Assembly (NCBI GenBank): GCA_040508085.1
Contig: JBEVNO010000161.1
Coordinates: forward strand, 1 to 64,000
Direction: 5' to 3'
DNA: 64,000 nt
Source of the DNA: ZC4RG30 sp040508085
GTDB lineage: Bacteria; Pseudomonadota; Gammaproteobacteria; Steroidobacterales; Steroidobacteraceae
The stretch's first letter is position 1. Every line of letters starts with the position of its first letter. The notes beneath the pieces are model-generated. The model was not told the DNA's origin, did no database searches, and saw only the letters and a list, made by a program, of their open reading frames with translations. Positions 48,001 through 57,162 of this stretch are shown one piece after another. Position numbers and translations under genes: made by a program.

Positions 48001-50339
48001 GTGGCAAGGTGCGCCTCAGGGCGCAGCAGCTGCGCCAGCAGATCCAGCACCACAACGAGCGCTACCACGGGCAGGACAACCCGGAGATCACGGACGCGCA
48101 GTTCGACGCCCTGGTGCGGGAACTGCAGGCGCTGGAAGCGGCGCATCCGGAACTGGCCGCCGCCGATTCGCCCACGCAGCGGGTCGGCGCCGCACCCTCC
48201 GGCAGGTTTGCCGAAGTGCGGCACGCCGTCCCGATGCTATCTCTGGGCAACGCCTTCAGCGACGAGGAGGTCCAGGATTTCGTGCGGCGGATCACGCAGC
48301 GCCTGGGCGAAAGCGCGCCGCGGTTCTCCGCTGAACCGAAGCTGGATGGCCTGGCCATCAACCTGCGCTACGTCGACGGTCAGTTCATCCAGGGCGCAAC
48401 GCGTGGCGACGGCGCGAGCGGCGAGGACGTCACGGCAAACCTGCGGACCATCGCGGTGCTGCCGCAGCGGCTGGCGGGCAAGGGCTGGCCACGGGTGCTG
48501 GAGGTGCGCGGCGAGGTGTACATGCCGCGGGCGGACTTCGAGCGCTACAACGAGCAGGCGCGCGCCAGCGGCGGCAAGGTGCTCGCCAACCCGCGCAATG
48601 GCGCGGCAGGTTCATTGCGCCAGCTGGATGCCCATGTCACCGCGCAGCGGCCGCTGGCGTTCTTTGCCTACGGACTGGGCGAAGTGCAGGGCAGGTTGCC
48701 CGACACGCATTCGGCGCAGCTGGCGAAGCTGGCGCAGTGGGGTCTGCCGGTCAGTCCACTGAACGAAGTGGTGGAAGGTGCGGACGGACTGCTCGATTAC
48801 TACCGCCGCATCGGCGCGCGGCGCGATGCGCTGCCGTTCGATATCGACGGCGTGGTGTACAAGCTCGATGCCGTTGCCGGCCAGCTGGAAATGGGCTTCG
48901 TGTCGCGCGCGCCGCGCTGGGCGCTGGCCCATAAATTCCCGGCGCAGGAGCAATCCACCCGCATCGAGGCCATCGAGATCCAGATCGGACGCACCGGCGC
49001 GGCGACACCGGTGGCGCGCCTGTCCCCCGTGCAGGTGGCGGGGGTGACGGTCACCAACGCAACGCTGCACAACGCCGACCAGATCGCGCGCCTGGACGTG
49101 CGCGTGGGCGATACCGTCATCGTGCGGCGCGCCGGCGACGTTATTCCCGAGGTGGTCAGTGTGCTGGCTGCGCAGCGCCCGGCGGGCACCCAGCCCTGGA
49201 CCATGCCGGCGAATTGCCCGGTGTGCGGATCACAGATCGTGCGCGAGGAGGGCGCCGCGGTATGGCGCTGCTCCGGCGAGCTGACCTGCCCGGCGCAGCG
49301 CAAGGAGGCCATCCGGCACTTCGCCTCACGGCGTGCCATGGATATCGACGGGCTCGGCGACCGTTTCATCGAGGATCTGTCCGATCTGGGCTACCTGGAA
49401 TCAGTGGCGGACCTGTACCAGCTGCGGCTGCAGGATCTGCTGGAGATGAAGCGGCGCGTCGATGAGCGCGATGGCACGACGCCTGCCACGGTGAAATCCG
49501 GCAAGGTTGCGACCAGATGGGCCGAGAACCTGATCGCCGCCATCGACCACAGCCGTGAAGCGCAGCTGGCGCGCTTCCTGTTTGCGCTGGGCATCGAGCA
49601 GGTGGGCGAGAGCACTGCCAAGGCGCTGGCGGTGTGGTTCGGTGACCTGCAGGTGATCCGCCGTCTGCCCTGGCCGCTGTTCCAGGAAGTGCCGGATATC
49701 GGGATGGAAGTGGCGCGCTCGCTGGGACACTTCTTCGACCAGCGTGGCAACCAGCAGGTGATCGACAAGCTGCTGCAGCGGGGCGTGCGCATTGCGGATA
49801 CGCACCCGCCGCTGGCCAAGCTGCGCACCGGCCTCACCCTGCAGGCACTGCTGGAGACATTGCAGATCCCCAGGCTGACGGCGATGCGCGCCGCGCAGCT
49901 GGCCGCCGCGTTTGCTTCAGCAGAAGCCATCCTGCAGGCAACCCCGCAGCAGCTGCGCGACAGTGGCTTGCCCGCAGACGCCGTGACTGCGCTGCAGGCG
50001 TGGCTCAAGTCGCGCACCAATGCCGGATTGCTGCGTGCGTGCGCCATGGCGCAGGCGCAGCTGCTGGCGCTGCTGCCCGAGCCGGCGGCGCAGGCCGCGG
50101 CGCCGCTGGAAGGCAAGACCGTCGTGCTCACCGGCACGCTGCTGGCGCTGACACGTGAGGCAGCCACCGAACAACTGGCAGCCCTCGGCGCCAAGGTCGC
50201 CGGCAGCGTGTCCAGGCGCACGGACTACCTGGTGGCCGGAGCCGAGGCCGGCTCGAAGCTCGCCAAGGCGCAAGAGCTCGGCGTACGCGTGCTGGATGAA
50301 GCCGGTCTGCAGCTGCTGCTGCAAGGCAAGCTGCCCTGA
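47997..50339 (+). CDS. ligA: NAD-dependent DNA ligase LigA
   Basis: LigA seals nicks in DNA using NAD+. The GTG at 47997, overlapping zipA, gives 780 aa, longer than the 671 aa of Escherichia coli. The adenylated lysine is K115 in EPKLDGLAINLRY. Domains in order: Ia helices (1-60), nucleotidyltransferase, OB fold, zinc finger CPVC..C..C (CPVCGSQIVREEGA, RCSGELTCPAQ), helix-hairpin-helix region, and a C-terminal BRCT (LEGKTVVLTGTLLALTREAA). Extra residues occur in the region around 485-510 and as longer linkers near the C-terminus. Confidence 0.96.
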   Translation: MSGKVRLRAQQLRQQIQHHNERYHGQDNPEITDAQFDALVRELQALEAAHPELAAADSPTQRVGAAPSGRFAEVRHAVPMLSLGNAFSDEEVQDFVRRITQRLGESAPRFSAEPKLDGLAINLRYVDGQFIQGATRGDGASGEDVTANLRTIAVLPQRLAGKGWPRVLEVRGEVYMPRADFERYNEQARASGGKVLANPRNGAAGSLRQLDAHVTAQRPLAFFAYGLGEVQGRLPDTHSAQLAKLAQWGLPVSPLNEVVEGADGLLDYYRRIGARRDALPFDIDGVVYKLDAVAGQLEMGFVSRAPRWALAHKFPAQEQSTRIEAIEIQIGRTGAATPVARLSPVQVAGVTVTNATLHNADQIARLDVRVGDTVIVRRAGDVIPEVVSVLAAQRPAGTQPWTMPANCPVCGSQIVREEGAAVWRCSGELTCPAQRKEAIRHFASRRAMDIDGLGDRFIEDLSDLGYLESVADLYQLRLQDLLEMKRRVDERDGTTPATVKSGKVATRWAENLIAAIDHSREAQLARFLFALGIEQVGESTAKALAVWFGDLQVIRRLPWPLFQEVPDIGMEVARSLGHFFDQRGNQQVIDKLLQRGVRIADTHPPLAKLRTGLTLQALLETLQIPRLTAMRAAQLAAAFASAEAILQATPQQLRDSGLPADAVTALQAWLKSRTNAGLLRACAMAQAQLLALLPEPAAQAAAPLEGKTVVLTGTLLALTREAATEQLAALGAKVAGSVSRRTDYLVAGAEAGSKLAKAQELGVRVLDEAGLQLLLQGKLP

Positions 50340-50341
50340 GA

Positions 50342-50941
50342 TCAGGCCTCCGGCGGGATCTCGAGCTTCAGCAGGTCTTCGGGCGTATCGATGTCGAGGG
50401 CGGCGTTGGGCATGGGCACCCGCAGGCAACGGTCACCCAGGCTCGACAGCACCGGGCGCGCGCCCACATCCCCACGCATGGCCAGCAATGCCGGGAATAC
50501 CTGGCTCGGGAATATCGCCGGCACGCCGGTGTGGCCGTCATAGCTCGCCGCCACCGCCCAGTCCGGCTGCCGCCGCCAGGCCGCAACCAGGCGCTTCAGA
50601 TCGAAGGTGGTCACCGCGGCCTGATCCGCCAGCGTCACCATCACCGCCTCGGTCGCACCCGACAGCTGCGCGATGCCGAAGCGCAGCGAGCTCGCCAGGC
50701 CTTCCTCCCATTGCCGGTTGATCAGCACCGAGGCCGAACTGTGGCGCAGCAGCGGCGCAAGCTCGGCGGCGTGGGCGCCCAGCACCACCGAGACGGCGTG
50801 GCCAGCCACCTCGGTGGCGCGCGCCACGGCCCGCAGCAGCAGCGGCTCGCCACCGATGCGCACCAGCTGTTTGGGGGAGCCGAAGCGCCGGGAAGCACCG
50901 GCCGCGAGTACCAGAACATGGGGGTTGGCGGCGGTGCTCAT
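50342..50941 (-). CDS. MobA/MocA-like nucleotidyltransferase
   Basis: A 199-aa NTP-transferase-fold protein. The start VLVLAAGASRRFGSPKQLVRIGG is the G-x-G-x-R-x2-G signature of MobA/MocA-type cytidylyl- or guanylyltransferases; MVTLADQAAVT is the metal-binding strand and GHTGVPAIFPSQVFPAL the substrate loop typical of molybdenum cofactor cytidylyltransferase (MocA) relatives. MocA adds CMP to molybdopterin for xanthine-dehydrogenase-type enzymes. No such enzyme or other molybdenum-cofactor gene is in the window, so the substrate is uncertain. It converges on ligA with a 2-base gap. Confidence 0.75.
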   Translation of the reverse strand: MSTAANPHVLVLAAGASRRFGSPKQLVRIGGEPLLLRAVARATEVAGHAVSVVLGAHAAELAPLLRHSSASVLINRQWEEGLASSLRFGIAQLSGATEAVMVTLADQAAVTTFDLKRLVAAWRRQPDWAVAASYDGHTGVPAIFPSQVFPALLAMRGDVGARPVLSSLGDRCLRVPMPNAALDIDTPEDLLKLEIPPEA

Positions 50942-50991
50942 GGTGGTTGGGTGTATGGTGATGGGCTTGCTTGCGCGGCTGACCGGCGACC

Positions 50992-51020
50992 TTTAGAGTT
51001 CGCGGGTTTTTACCTATTAA
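50992..51020 (+). promoter_or_regulatory. Possible promoter of thrABC
   Basis: TTTAGA (50992-50997), 17 bases, TATTAA (51015-51020) lie 25 bases before the thrA ATG. No threonine/isoleucine-rich leader peptide or leader terminator like that of Escherichia coli thrL is visible. Low confidence. Confidence 0.3.
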
Positions 51021-51044
51021 ACAGCAACTTCAGCTGCCAAATCG

Positions 51045-53534
51045 ATGCCATCCACTGCCTCTTCCGCCTGGGTTGTCCACAAGTTCGGTGGGACCAGTGT
51101 CTATGACGCTCAGTGTTTCGCCAAAGTGGCCGACATTATCGAATCCCAGCCCAGCCGCCGCCAGGCCGTGGTGCTGTCCGCCGCCAAGGGCGTCACCGAC
51201 GTGCTGCTCGGTCTGGTGGACCTCGCCGAGAAGCAGGATGCGGCGGTAGATGCGCAGCTGCAGGCGTTGCGTGAGCGCCACCGAGTCATCGCCGAAACGC
51301 TGCTGGACGCCGCCACCGCCAGCCAGTGGCTGGCGCGATTCGACCAGGACCGGGTGGACCTCGAGGGGGTGCTGCATACCACCAGCCTGCTGCGCTCGGC
51401 CGCGCAGAACGTGCGTGACCTGGTTGCAGGCTACGGCGAGCTGTGGTCGACCACGCTGTTCGCGGCGTATCTGGGCGCGCGCCGCCAGGATGCCGGCAGT
51501 GTGCGCTGGCTCGATGCGCGGCAATGCGTGGTCGTTGAATGGGGTCCGCTGGGTCCCGGGGTGCAATGGGAGGCTTCGGCCAGCCGCCTGAAGGATTCGG
51601 CGGCCGCCGCGTTTGCCGGAACACTGGTCATACCCGGCTTCGTCGCGCGCACCCCGCTGGGCGTACAGACGACGCTGGGCCGCAACGGCAGCGACTTCTC
51701 CGCCTCCATCTTCGGCGCGCTGCTGGAAGCCTCGGCCATCCATATCTGGACCGATGTCGACGGCGTGCTGTCGGCCGATCCACGCCGCGTGCCGAACGCC
51801 CAGGTCATCGACCAGCTGTCGTACAACGAGGCCATGGAGCTGGCCTATTTCGGCGCCAAGGTCATCCATCCGCAGACCATGGCACCGGCCATCGGTCGTG
51901 CCATCCCCATCTGGATCCGCAACACCTTCGCGCCGGCCAATCCCTGCACGCTGATCTGTGCCGAGCCCACCTCCGAGCTGCTGGTCAAGGGCATCACGAC
52001 CATCGAGGACATCGCGCTGATCAGCATCGAGGGCGCCGGCATGATCGGTGTGCCAGGCACCGCGCATCGCCTGTTCGGCGCGCTGCGCGAGGAAAGCATC
52101 TCGGTCATCCTCATCTCGCAGGGCAGCTCCGAGCATTCCATCTGCTGCGCCATCCCGGCCGTGCAGGCCGAGCGCGCCGAGCGGGTGGTGCGGGCGGCGT
52201 TCACACGCGAACTGGCCGACGGCCAGATCCAGAGCGTGGAGACCTCCGCGGATCTGGCCATCCTGGCCGTCGTGGGCGATGGCATGGCAGGCACGCCGGG
52301 CGTGTCGGCCAAGGTGTTCAATGCGCTGGGCCAGGCCGCGGTCAATGTGCGCGCCATCGCGCAAGGTGCCTCCGAGCGCAATATCTCGGTGGTGGTGGAC
52401 GGCAAGCAGGCCACGCGCGCGTTGCGTGCCACGCATGCCAGCTTCTATCTCTCGCCCAACACCATGTCGATTGGCATCATCGGCCCGGGCACGGTGGGGC
52501 GCGTGCTGCTCGACCAGCTGGCCTCGCAGCAGGCGCGGCTGTCGCGCGAGTTCAAGCTCGACCTGCGCGTGCGCGGCATCATGGCCTCGAAGCAGATGCT
52601 GCTGTCGGATCGCGGCGTGGATCTCGCCCGCTGGAAGCAGGAGTTCGACGCCGGCAAGACGGCCGTCAGCATGGAGCGCTTTGTCGAACATGTGAAAGTC
52701 GATTACCTGCCGCATACGGTCATCATCGACTGCACGGCCGACGAATCGGTGGCGAAACACTATGCGGAGTGGCTGGCCAATGGCATCCACGTGGTCACGC
52801 CGAACAAGAAGGCCAACAGCGCCGCGATGACCTACTACGAATCGCTGCGCGCGGCCCGCCGTACGGGCGGCTCGCATTATCTCTACGAGGGCACGGTGGG
52901 CGCCGGGCTGCCGGTGATCCAGACGCTGCGTGACCTGCGCGAGACCGGCGATGAGATCGTCAGCATCGAGGGTATCTTCTCGGGCACGCTGGCCTATCTC
53001 TTCAATGTCTACGACGGCTCGGTGCCGTTCTCCGCCATCGTGCGCGAGGCCAAGCAGCGTGGCTACACCGAACCTGATCCGCGTGACGACCTCTCCGGCA
53101 CCGACGTCGCCCGCAAACTGATCATCCTGGCCAGGGAAATGGGATTGAAGCTCGAGATGAGCGATGTCCAGGTCGAGAGCCTGGTGCCCAAGGATCTGGT
53201 AGCCGGTTCCAGCGATCAGTTCCTGGACGGCCTCACGCGCTATGACGCGGCCATGCTGCAGCGTTACCAGGCCGCGACCGCCGCCGGCAAGGTGTTGCGC
53301 TTCGTCGGGCGCATCACGGCCCGGGGCGAGGCCACGGTTGGCGTGGTCGAGCTGGACGGCAAGCATGCCTTCGCCAATATCGCGCTCACCGACAACGTGG
53401 TGCGTTTCGCCACCGCGCGCTACAACAACAACCCGCTGATCGTGCAGGGCCCGGGCGCGGGCCCCGAGGTCACGGCCGGCGGCGTGTTCGCCGATCTGCT
53501 GCGTCTGTCCGCCTACCTGGGTGCGCCATTGTGA
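51045..53534 (+). CDS. thrA: Bifunctional aspartokinase / homoserine dehydrogenase
   Basis: ThrA performs the first and third steps from aspartate to threonine. The 829-aa protein has the N-terminal aspartokinase (VHKFGGTSVYD near residue 8, RNGSDFSASIFG near 210), two ACT regulatory units in the middle (about 310-460) that normally sense threonine, and a C-terminal homoserine dehydrogenase with a Rossmann start GIIGPGTVGRVLLDQLA and the VTPNKKANS and YNNNPLIVQGPGAG (in part) catalytic blocks. The start ATG at 51045 has only a weak RBS. The operon continues with thrB, overlapping by 4 bases. Confidence 0.95.
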   Translation: MPSTASSAWVVHKFGGTSVYDAQCFAKVADIIESQPSRRQAVVLSAAKGVTDVLLGLVDLAEKQDAAVDAQLQALRERHRVIAETLLDAATASQWLARFDQDRVDLEGVLHTTSLLRSAAQNVRDLVAGYGELWSTTLFAAYLGARRQDAGSVRWLDARQCVVVEWGPLGPGVQWEASASRLKDSAAAAFAGTLVIPGFVARTPLGVQTTLGRNGSDFSASIFGALLEASAIHIWTDVDGVLSADPRRVPNAQVIDQLSYNEAMELAYFGAKVIHPQTMAPAIGRAIPIWIRNTFAPANPCTLICAEPTSELLVKGITTIEDIALISIEGAGMIGVPGTAHRLFGALREESISVILISQGSSEHSICCAIPAVQAERAERVVRAAFTRELADGQIQSVETSADLAILAVVGDGMAGTPGVSAKVFNALGQAAVNVRAIAQGASERNISVVVDGKQATRALRATHASFYLSPNTMSIGIIGPGTVGRVLLDQLASQQARLSREFKLDLRVRGIMASKQMLLSDRGVDLARWKQEFDAGKTAVSMERFVEHVKVDYLPHTVIIDCTADESVAKHYAEWLANGIHVVTPNKKANSAAMTYYESLRAARRTGGSHYLYEGTVGAGLPVIQTLRDLRETGDEIVSIEGIFSGTLAYLFNVYDGSVPFSAIVREAKQRGYTEPDPRDDLSGTDVARKLIILAREMGLKLEMSDVQVESLVPKDLVAGSSDQFLDGLTRYDAAMLQRYQAATAAGKVLRFVGRITARGEATVGVVELDGKHAFANIALTDNVVRFATARYNNNPLIVQGPGAGPEVTAGGVFADLLRLSAYLGAPL

Positions 53535-54469
53535 GTATCTCCAAAGTCACTGCATTCGCGCCGGGCTCGGTGGCCAATGTCGCCATCGGCTTCGACATAT
53601 TGGGCTTCTCGGTGGACGCGGTCGGCGACCGCGTCACGCTCACCCGCAGCGACACGCCGGGCGTGAATATCCGCTCCATCACCGGCGTGGTGGAGAACCT
53701 GCCACTGGCCGCCGAGAAGAACACCGCAGGCCAGGCGCTGCTGGCGCTGATCCGCGAACGCGAGCTGCCTTTCGGCTTCGACATGGATATCGTGAAGGGC
53801 ATCCCGCTGGCCTCCGGGCTGGGTGGCTCGGCTGCTTCCGCCGTCGCCGCGGTGGTGGCCGCCAACGCCATGATCGAGGATCCGCTGACCCGCATCGAGT
53901 TGCTCAAAGTGGCGATGGAGGGGGAGGCTGTGGCCAGTGGCTCGCGGCATGCCGACAACATCTCCCCGTCGCTGTTCGGCGGTCTGGTGCTGACCGTCGG
54001 CATCGATCATCCGCGCGTGAAGCAGATTCCCGTGCCGGAACAGATCCATGCCGTGATCGTGCACCCGCACCTGCAGGTTTCGACCAAGGAAGCCCGCGCC
54101 ATCCTGTCGCGCACCGTCAACATGTCCGACTTCGTGTGGCAGACGGCCAACCTCGCGGGCTTCATTTCCGGCTGCTACACCAACGATCTCGACCTCATCA
54201 AGGCCTCGCTGGAAGACGTGATCATCGAGAAGCAGCGCCAGGTGCTCATCCCCGGTTTCGGCGCGGTCCGCGATGGTGCGATGGAGAAAGGCGCGCTGGG
54301 CTGTTCGATCTCCGGCGCCGGGCCCACGGTGTTCGCGCTGTGCCTGGAGCGCGACGCGCGCGCCGTGCGTGATGCCATGGTCAAGTCCTTTGCGGCGCAT
54401 GGCGTTGCCGCCGACAAGTGGATCGTGGCGGTGCAGTCCGGTGGCGCCCATGTGGTGGCGAGCGCATGA
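53531..54469 (+). CDS. thrB: Homoserine kinase
   Basis: ThrB phosphorylates homoserine. It is a GHMP-family kinase of 312 aa starting at GTG 53531. The ATP-binding loop IPLASGLGGSAASAVAAV is near residue 87, FAPGSVANVAIGFDILGF is the family N-terminus, and the C-terminal GALGCSISGAGPTVFAL motif is intact. The GTGA overlap with thrA and the ATGA overlap with thrC show full coupling. The order thrA-thrB-thrC is the classical gammaproteobacterial operon. Confidence 0.96.
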   Translation: MSISKVTAFAPGSVANVAIGFDILGFSVDAVGDRVTLTRSDTPGVNIRSITGVVENLPLAAEKNTAGQALLALIRERELPFGFDMDIVKGIPLASGLGGSAASAVAAVVAANAMIEDPLTRIELLKVAMEGEAVASGSRHADNISPSLFGGLVLTVGIDHPRVKQIPVPEQIHAVIVHPHLQVSTKEARAILSRTVNMSDFVWQTANLAGFISGCYTNDLDLIKASLEDVIIEKQRQVLIPGFGAVRDGAMEKGALGCSISGAGPTVFALCLERDARAVRDAMVKSFAAHGVAADKWIVAVQSGGAHVVASA

Positions 54470-55752
54470 TTTTCGCGAGCACGCGGGATCGCTCACCGCA
54501 GTTGGGTTTCAGCGGCGCGCTGCTGCAGGGGCTTGCCCCCGATGGCGGGCTGTATGTGCCGCAGCAGTGGCCGGACTTGTCGCAGCTGGCGGCTGGCACC
54601 TTGCCGGAGCTGGGCCGCCAGCTGATCGGCGCCTTCGCCGCCGGTGATCCGCTGGCCGCCGACATGTCGGTCATCACCAGCGATGCATTCGACTTTCCGG
54701 CGCCGCTGAAGGCCGTACGTGGCGCCGCCGGCTTGAGCGTGCTGGAGCTGTTCCACGGCCCCACCGCTGCGTTCAAGGATTTCGGCGCACGCTTCCTGGC
54801 TGCCAGCCTGGCGCGTATCCCGCGGGCATCGCAGCGTCCGCTGCGCATCCTGGTCGCGACTTCCGGCGATACGGGCGGCGCGGTGGCGGCGGCGTTCCAT
54901 CGCCGGCCCGGCATGGAAGTGGTGGTGCTGTTCCCGAAGGGCCTGGTTTCGCCGACGCAGCAGCAACAGCTGACCTGCTGGGGCGACAATGTCACGAGCC
55001 TCGCCGTGCGCGGTACCTTCGATGATTGCCAGCGCCTGGTGAAAGAGGCGTTCCTCGATGCCTCCCTGCGCAGCAAGGTGGAGATGTCCTCCGCCAACAG
55101 CATCAACCTGGGCCGTCTGCTGCCGCAGGCCGTCTACTACGCAGCCAGCAGTCTGGCCGTGCAGGCCAGCACGGGCGGCAAGGCTTCGTACATCATTCCC
55201 AGCGGCAATCTCGGCAATGCGGCCGCCTGCATCTGGGCGCGGCGCATGGGGCTGCCGATCGACCGCATCGTGCTGGCGCACAATGCCAATGTCACCGTGC
55301 CGGATTTCCTGCGCACCGGCGTGCTGCAGCCACGGGCGAGCATCGCCACACTCGCATCGGCGATGGATGTCGGCAATCCGAGCAACCTCGAGCGGCTGAT
55401 GAGCCTGTTCCCCGGCGCTGGCGAACTGGCGCACCAGCTCACCGCCTGGTCGATCGATGATGCAGCGATCCGCCAGCGCATCCAGGCCGATCACGCGGCC
55501 TATGGCGAGACCTGGTGCCCTCACACCGCGACCGGCGCCGAGGTGTATGCGCGACTGTCGCCCGCCGAGCGCGCGGCGGGGCATTGGGTGCTGGTCGCTA
55601 CCGCGCACCCGGCCAAGTTCCGCGAGATCGTCGAGCCTCTGGTCGGACCGGTGGCGGTGCCGCCCAACCTGCAACGGCTATATGATCTGCCATCCCGGTT
55701 CACCGAGATCGATCCCTCCCTGAGCGAGCTGCGTCGTGCCACTGGTGGTTGA
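54466..55752 (+). CDS. thrC: Threonine synthase
   Basis: ThrC converts O-phosphohomoserine to threonine with PLP. The 428-aa product starts at ATG 54466 with MIFASTRDRSPQLGFSGALLQG (in part), the family N-terminus. The PLP lysine is K104 in GPTAAFKDFGARF, and the phosphate-binding loop is TSGDTGGAVAAAF. IIPSGNLGNAAACIWARRMGLP (in part) contacts the cofactor. The gene's last 17 bases are shared with the start of the NERD-domain gene. Confidence 0.96.
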   Translation: MIFASTRDRSPQLGFSGALLQGLAPDGGLYVPQQWPDLSQLAAGTLPELGRQLIGAFAAGDPLAADMSVITSDAFDFPAPLKAVRGAAGLSVLELFHGPTAAFKDFGARFLAASLARIPRASQRPLRILVATSGDTGGAVAAAFHRRPGMEVVVLFPKGLVSPTQQQQLTCWGDNVTSLAVRGTFDDCQRLVKEAFLDASLRSKVEMSSANSINLGRLLPQAVYYAASSLAVQASTGGKASYIIPSGNLGNAAACIWARRMGLPIDRIVLAHNANVTVPDFLRTGVLQPRASIATLASAMDVGNPSNLERLMSLFPGAGELAHQLTAWSIDDAAIRQRIQADHAAYGETWCPHTATGAEVYARLSPAERAAGHWVLVATAHPAKFREIVEPLVGPVAVPPNLQRLYDLPSRFTEIDPSLSELRRATGG

Positions 55753-56380
55753 CCAATCCCTGAGCCAGCTCGATACCGCGCAGAACCGCGTGATCCTCGC
55801 GGTGATGCTGCTCGTCTACCTGGCCGCAGTGGTTTTTTATGTATCGCGTGCGCTGCGCCGCCGCGCGGCCGTCCGCCGCCTGCACCAGGGCATCGTGTCC
55901 GTGAGTGTGGAATACCTGCACAACGTGCTGGTTCCCGATGGCAATGGCGCGGCCATGCATGTGGATTACCTGCTGCTCACCTCGCGCGGCGTGGTGGTGG
56001 TCGACCTGCGCGACGTGCGCGGCAATATTTTCGGCGGCGACCAGATGACCGATTGGACGGTGATGAGCGGCGCGCTACGCGCGACCTTCCAGAATCCACA
56101 GCATGCGCTGTATGACCGCGTGGCAGCGGTACGTGCCTTTGCAGGCGAAATGCCGGTGGAAGGGCGCATCCTGTTCACGCGCCGCGCGCGCTTCCCCAAG
56201 GGCCTGCCACGCTGGACCATGATCGTCGATTCGCTGCTGTCGGAGTTTCCGACCGCGGATTCCGACGCGGCGCGCGCCTGGGTCGAGCGTTACCGCAGCG
56301 ACTGGCAGTCGGTGGTGGCGGCGGTTTCGCCCAGCTCGTTGCGCGCCACGCGCAGTTTCCTGGCCGAAGTGTTCTACTGA
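55736..56380 (+). CDS. Membrane-anchored NERD-domain protein with altered active site
   Basis: A 214-aa protein starting at GTG 55736, inside the end of thrC. Residues 17-37 form one membrane helix, followed by a basic patch. The NERD (nuclease-related) domain spans about 45-160: DYLLLTSRGVVVVDLRDVRG has the spacing of the NERD core, but the usual E-x-K catalytic pair is D90-L-R92, so nuclease activity is doubtful. W-containing DWTVMSG and the FQNPQHALYDRVAAVRAF segments are typical NERD pieces. It rides on the thr operon by overlap, though no link to threonine synthesis is known. A start further downstream would lose the membrane helix. Confidence 0.8.
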   Translation: MPLVVDQSLSQLDTAQNRVILAVMLLVYLAAVVFYVSRALRRRAAVRRLHQGIVSVSVEYLHNVLVPDGNGAAMHVDYLLLTSRGVVVVDLRDVRGNIFGGDQMTDWTVMSGALRATFQNPQHALYDRVAAVRAFAGEMPVEGRILFTRRARFPKGLPRWTMIVDSLLSEFPTADSDAARAWVERYRSDWQSVVAAVSPSSLRATRSFLAEVFY

Positions 56381-57162
56381 AGGCTGAAGAACTGCCGTGC
56401 CGCAGCGCTGCTGCTGGCCGCCAGCTGCTCCACTGTCTCACCGCGCGCCCGCGCCACCGTCGCCGCCACCTCGGTCAGGAATGCCGGCTCGTTGCGCCGC
56501 GCCGCCGGCTGTGGCTTCAAGGTGCGCGGCACCAGATAGGGCGCATCCGTCTCGATCATCAGCCGTTCGGCCGCAATCAGCGGCATCAGCTCCAGCAGGT
56601 GGCGGCCACGGCGCTCGTCGCAGATCCAGCCGGTGATGCCGATGTACAGATCCATCTCCAGATAATCCAGCAGCTCGTGACGCTGGCCGGTGAAGCAATG
56701 TGCGACAGCACCGGCAAGACCTGCGCGGAACTCCCGCAGCACGGCGAGGAAATCCGCATGCGCATCACGCTGGTGCAGGAACACGGGCTTCTGCAGTGCC
56801 ACGGCCAGTTCCAGCTGCCCCGCAAAGGCCTTCAGCTGTGCCTCGCGTGGCGCGAGGTTGCGGTAGTAGTCAAGGCCGCATTCACCGATGGCCACCACTC
56901 CCGGCCGCGCCGCCAGATCACGCAGTCCTGCCGCCACGGCCCCGTCGAATTCGCTGGCGTGATGCGGATGCAGCCCGGCGGTGGCGAACAGCCGGTCCGG
57001 ATGCGCAGCGTGCAGCGCCAATGCGGCGTGGCTGGCGGCAACACTGGTGCCGGTGACGATCATGCGGTGGACGCCGGCGTGGGCGGCCCGCCGCAGCACA
57101 TCCGGCAGGTCACGGCTGAAACTCTCGTGGGTGAGGTTGACGCCGATATCGATCAATTCCAT
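56374..57162 (-). CDS. tatD: TatD family 3'-5' DNA exonuclease
   Basis: TatD is a metal-dependent deoxyribonuclease of the amidohydrolase fold. The 262-aa protein matches true TatD rather than the YcfH or YjjV paralogues: IDIGVNLTHESF at the start, ATAGLHPHHASEF, AIGECGLDYYRN with the metal-binding glutamate, HCFTGQ, and GITGWICDERRG with IETDAPYLVPRTL. All metal ligands seem present. It converges on the NERD gene with a 7-base overlap and its start lies within the end of the aldolase gene (10-base overlap), so the aldolase and tatD are co-transcribed. Confidence 0.93.
   Translation of the reverse strand: MELIDIGVNLTHESFSRDLPDVLRRAAHAGVHRMIVTGTSVAASHAALALHAAHPDRLFATAGLHPHHASEFDGAVAAGLRDLAARPGVVAIGECGLDYYRNLAPREAQLKAFAGQLELAVALQKPVFLHQRDAHADFLAVLREFRAGLAGAVAHCFTGQRHELLDYLEMDLYIGITGWICDERRGRHLLELMPLIAAERLMIETDAPYLVPRTLKPQPAARRNEPAFLTEVAATVARARGETVEQLAASSSAAARQFFSLQ

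Noticed and set aside
50942..51044. thrL-type attenuator leader ahead of thrA
   Set aside because: No small frame rich in Thr/Ile codons and no terminator hairpin were found in the 103-base interval.
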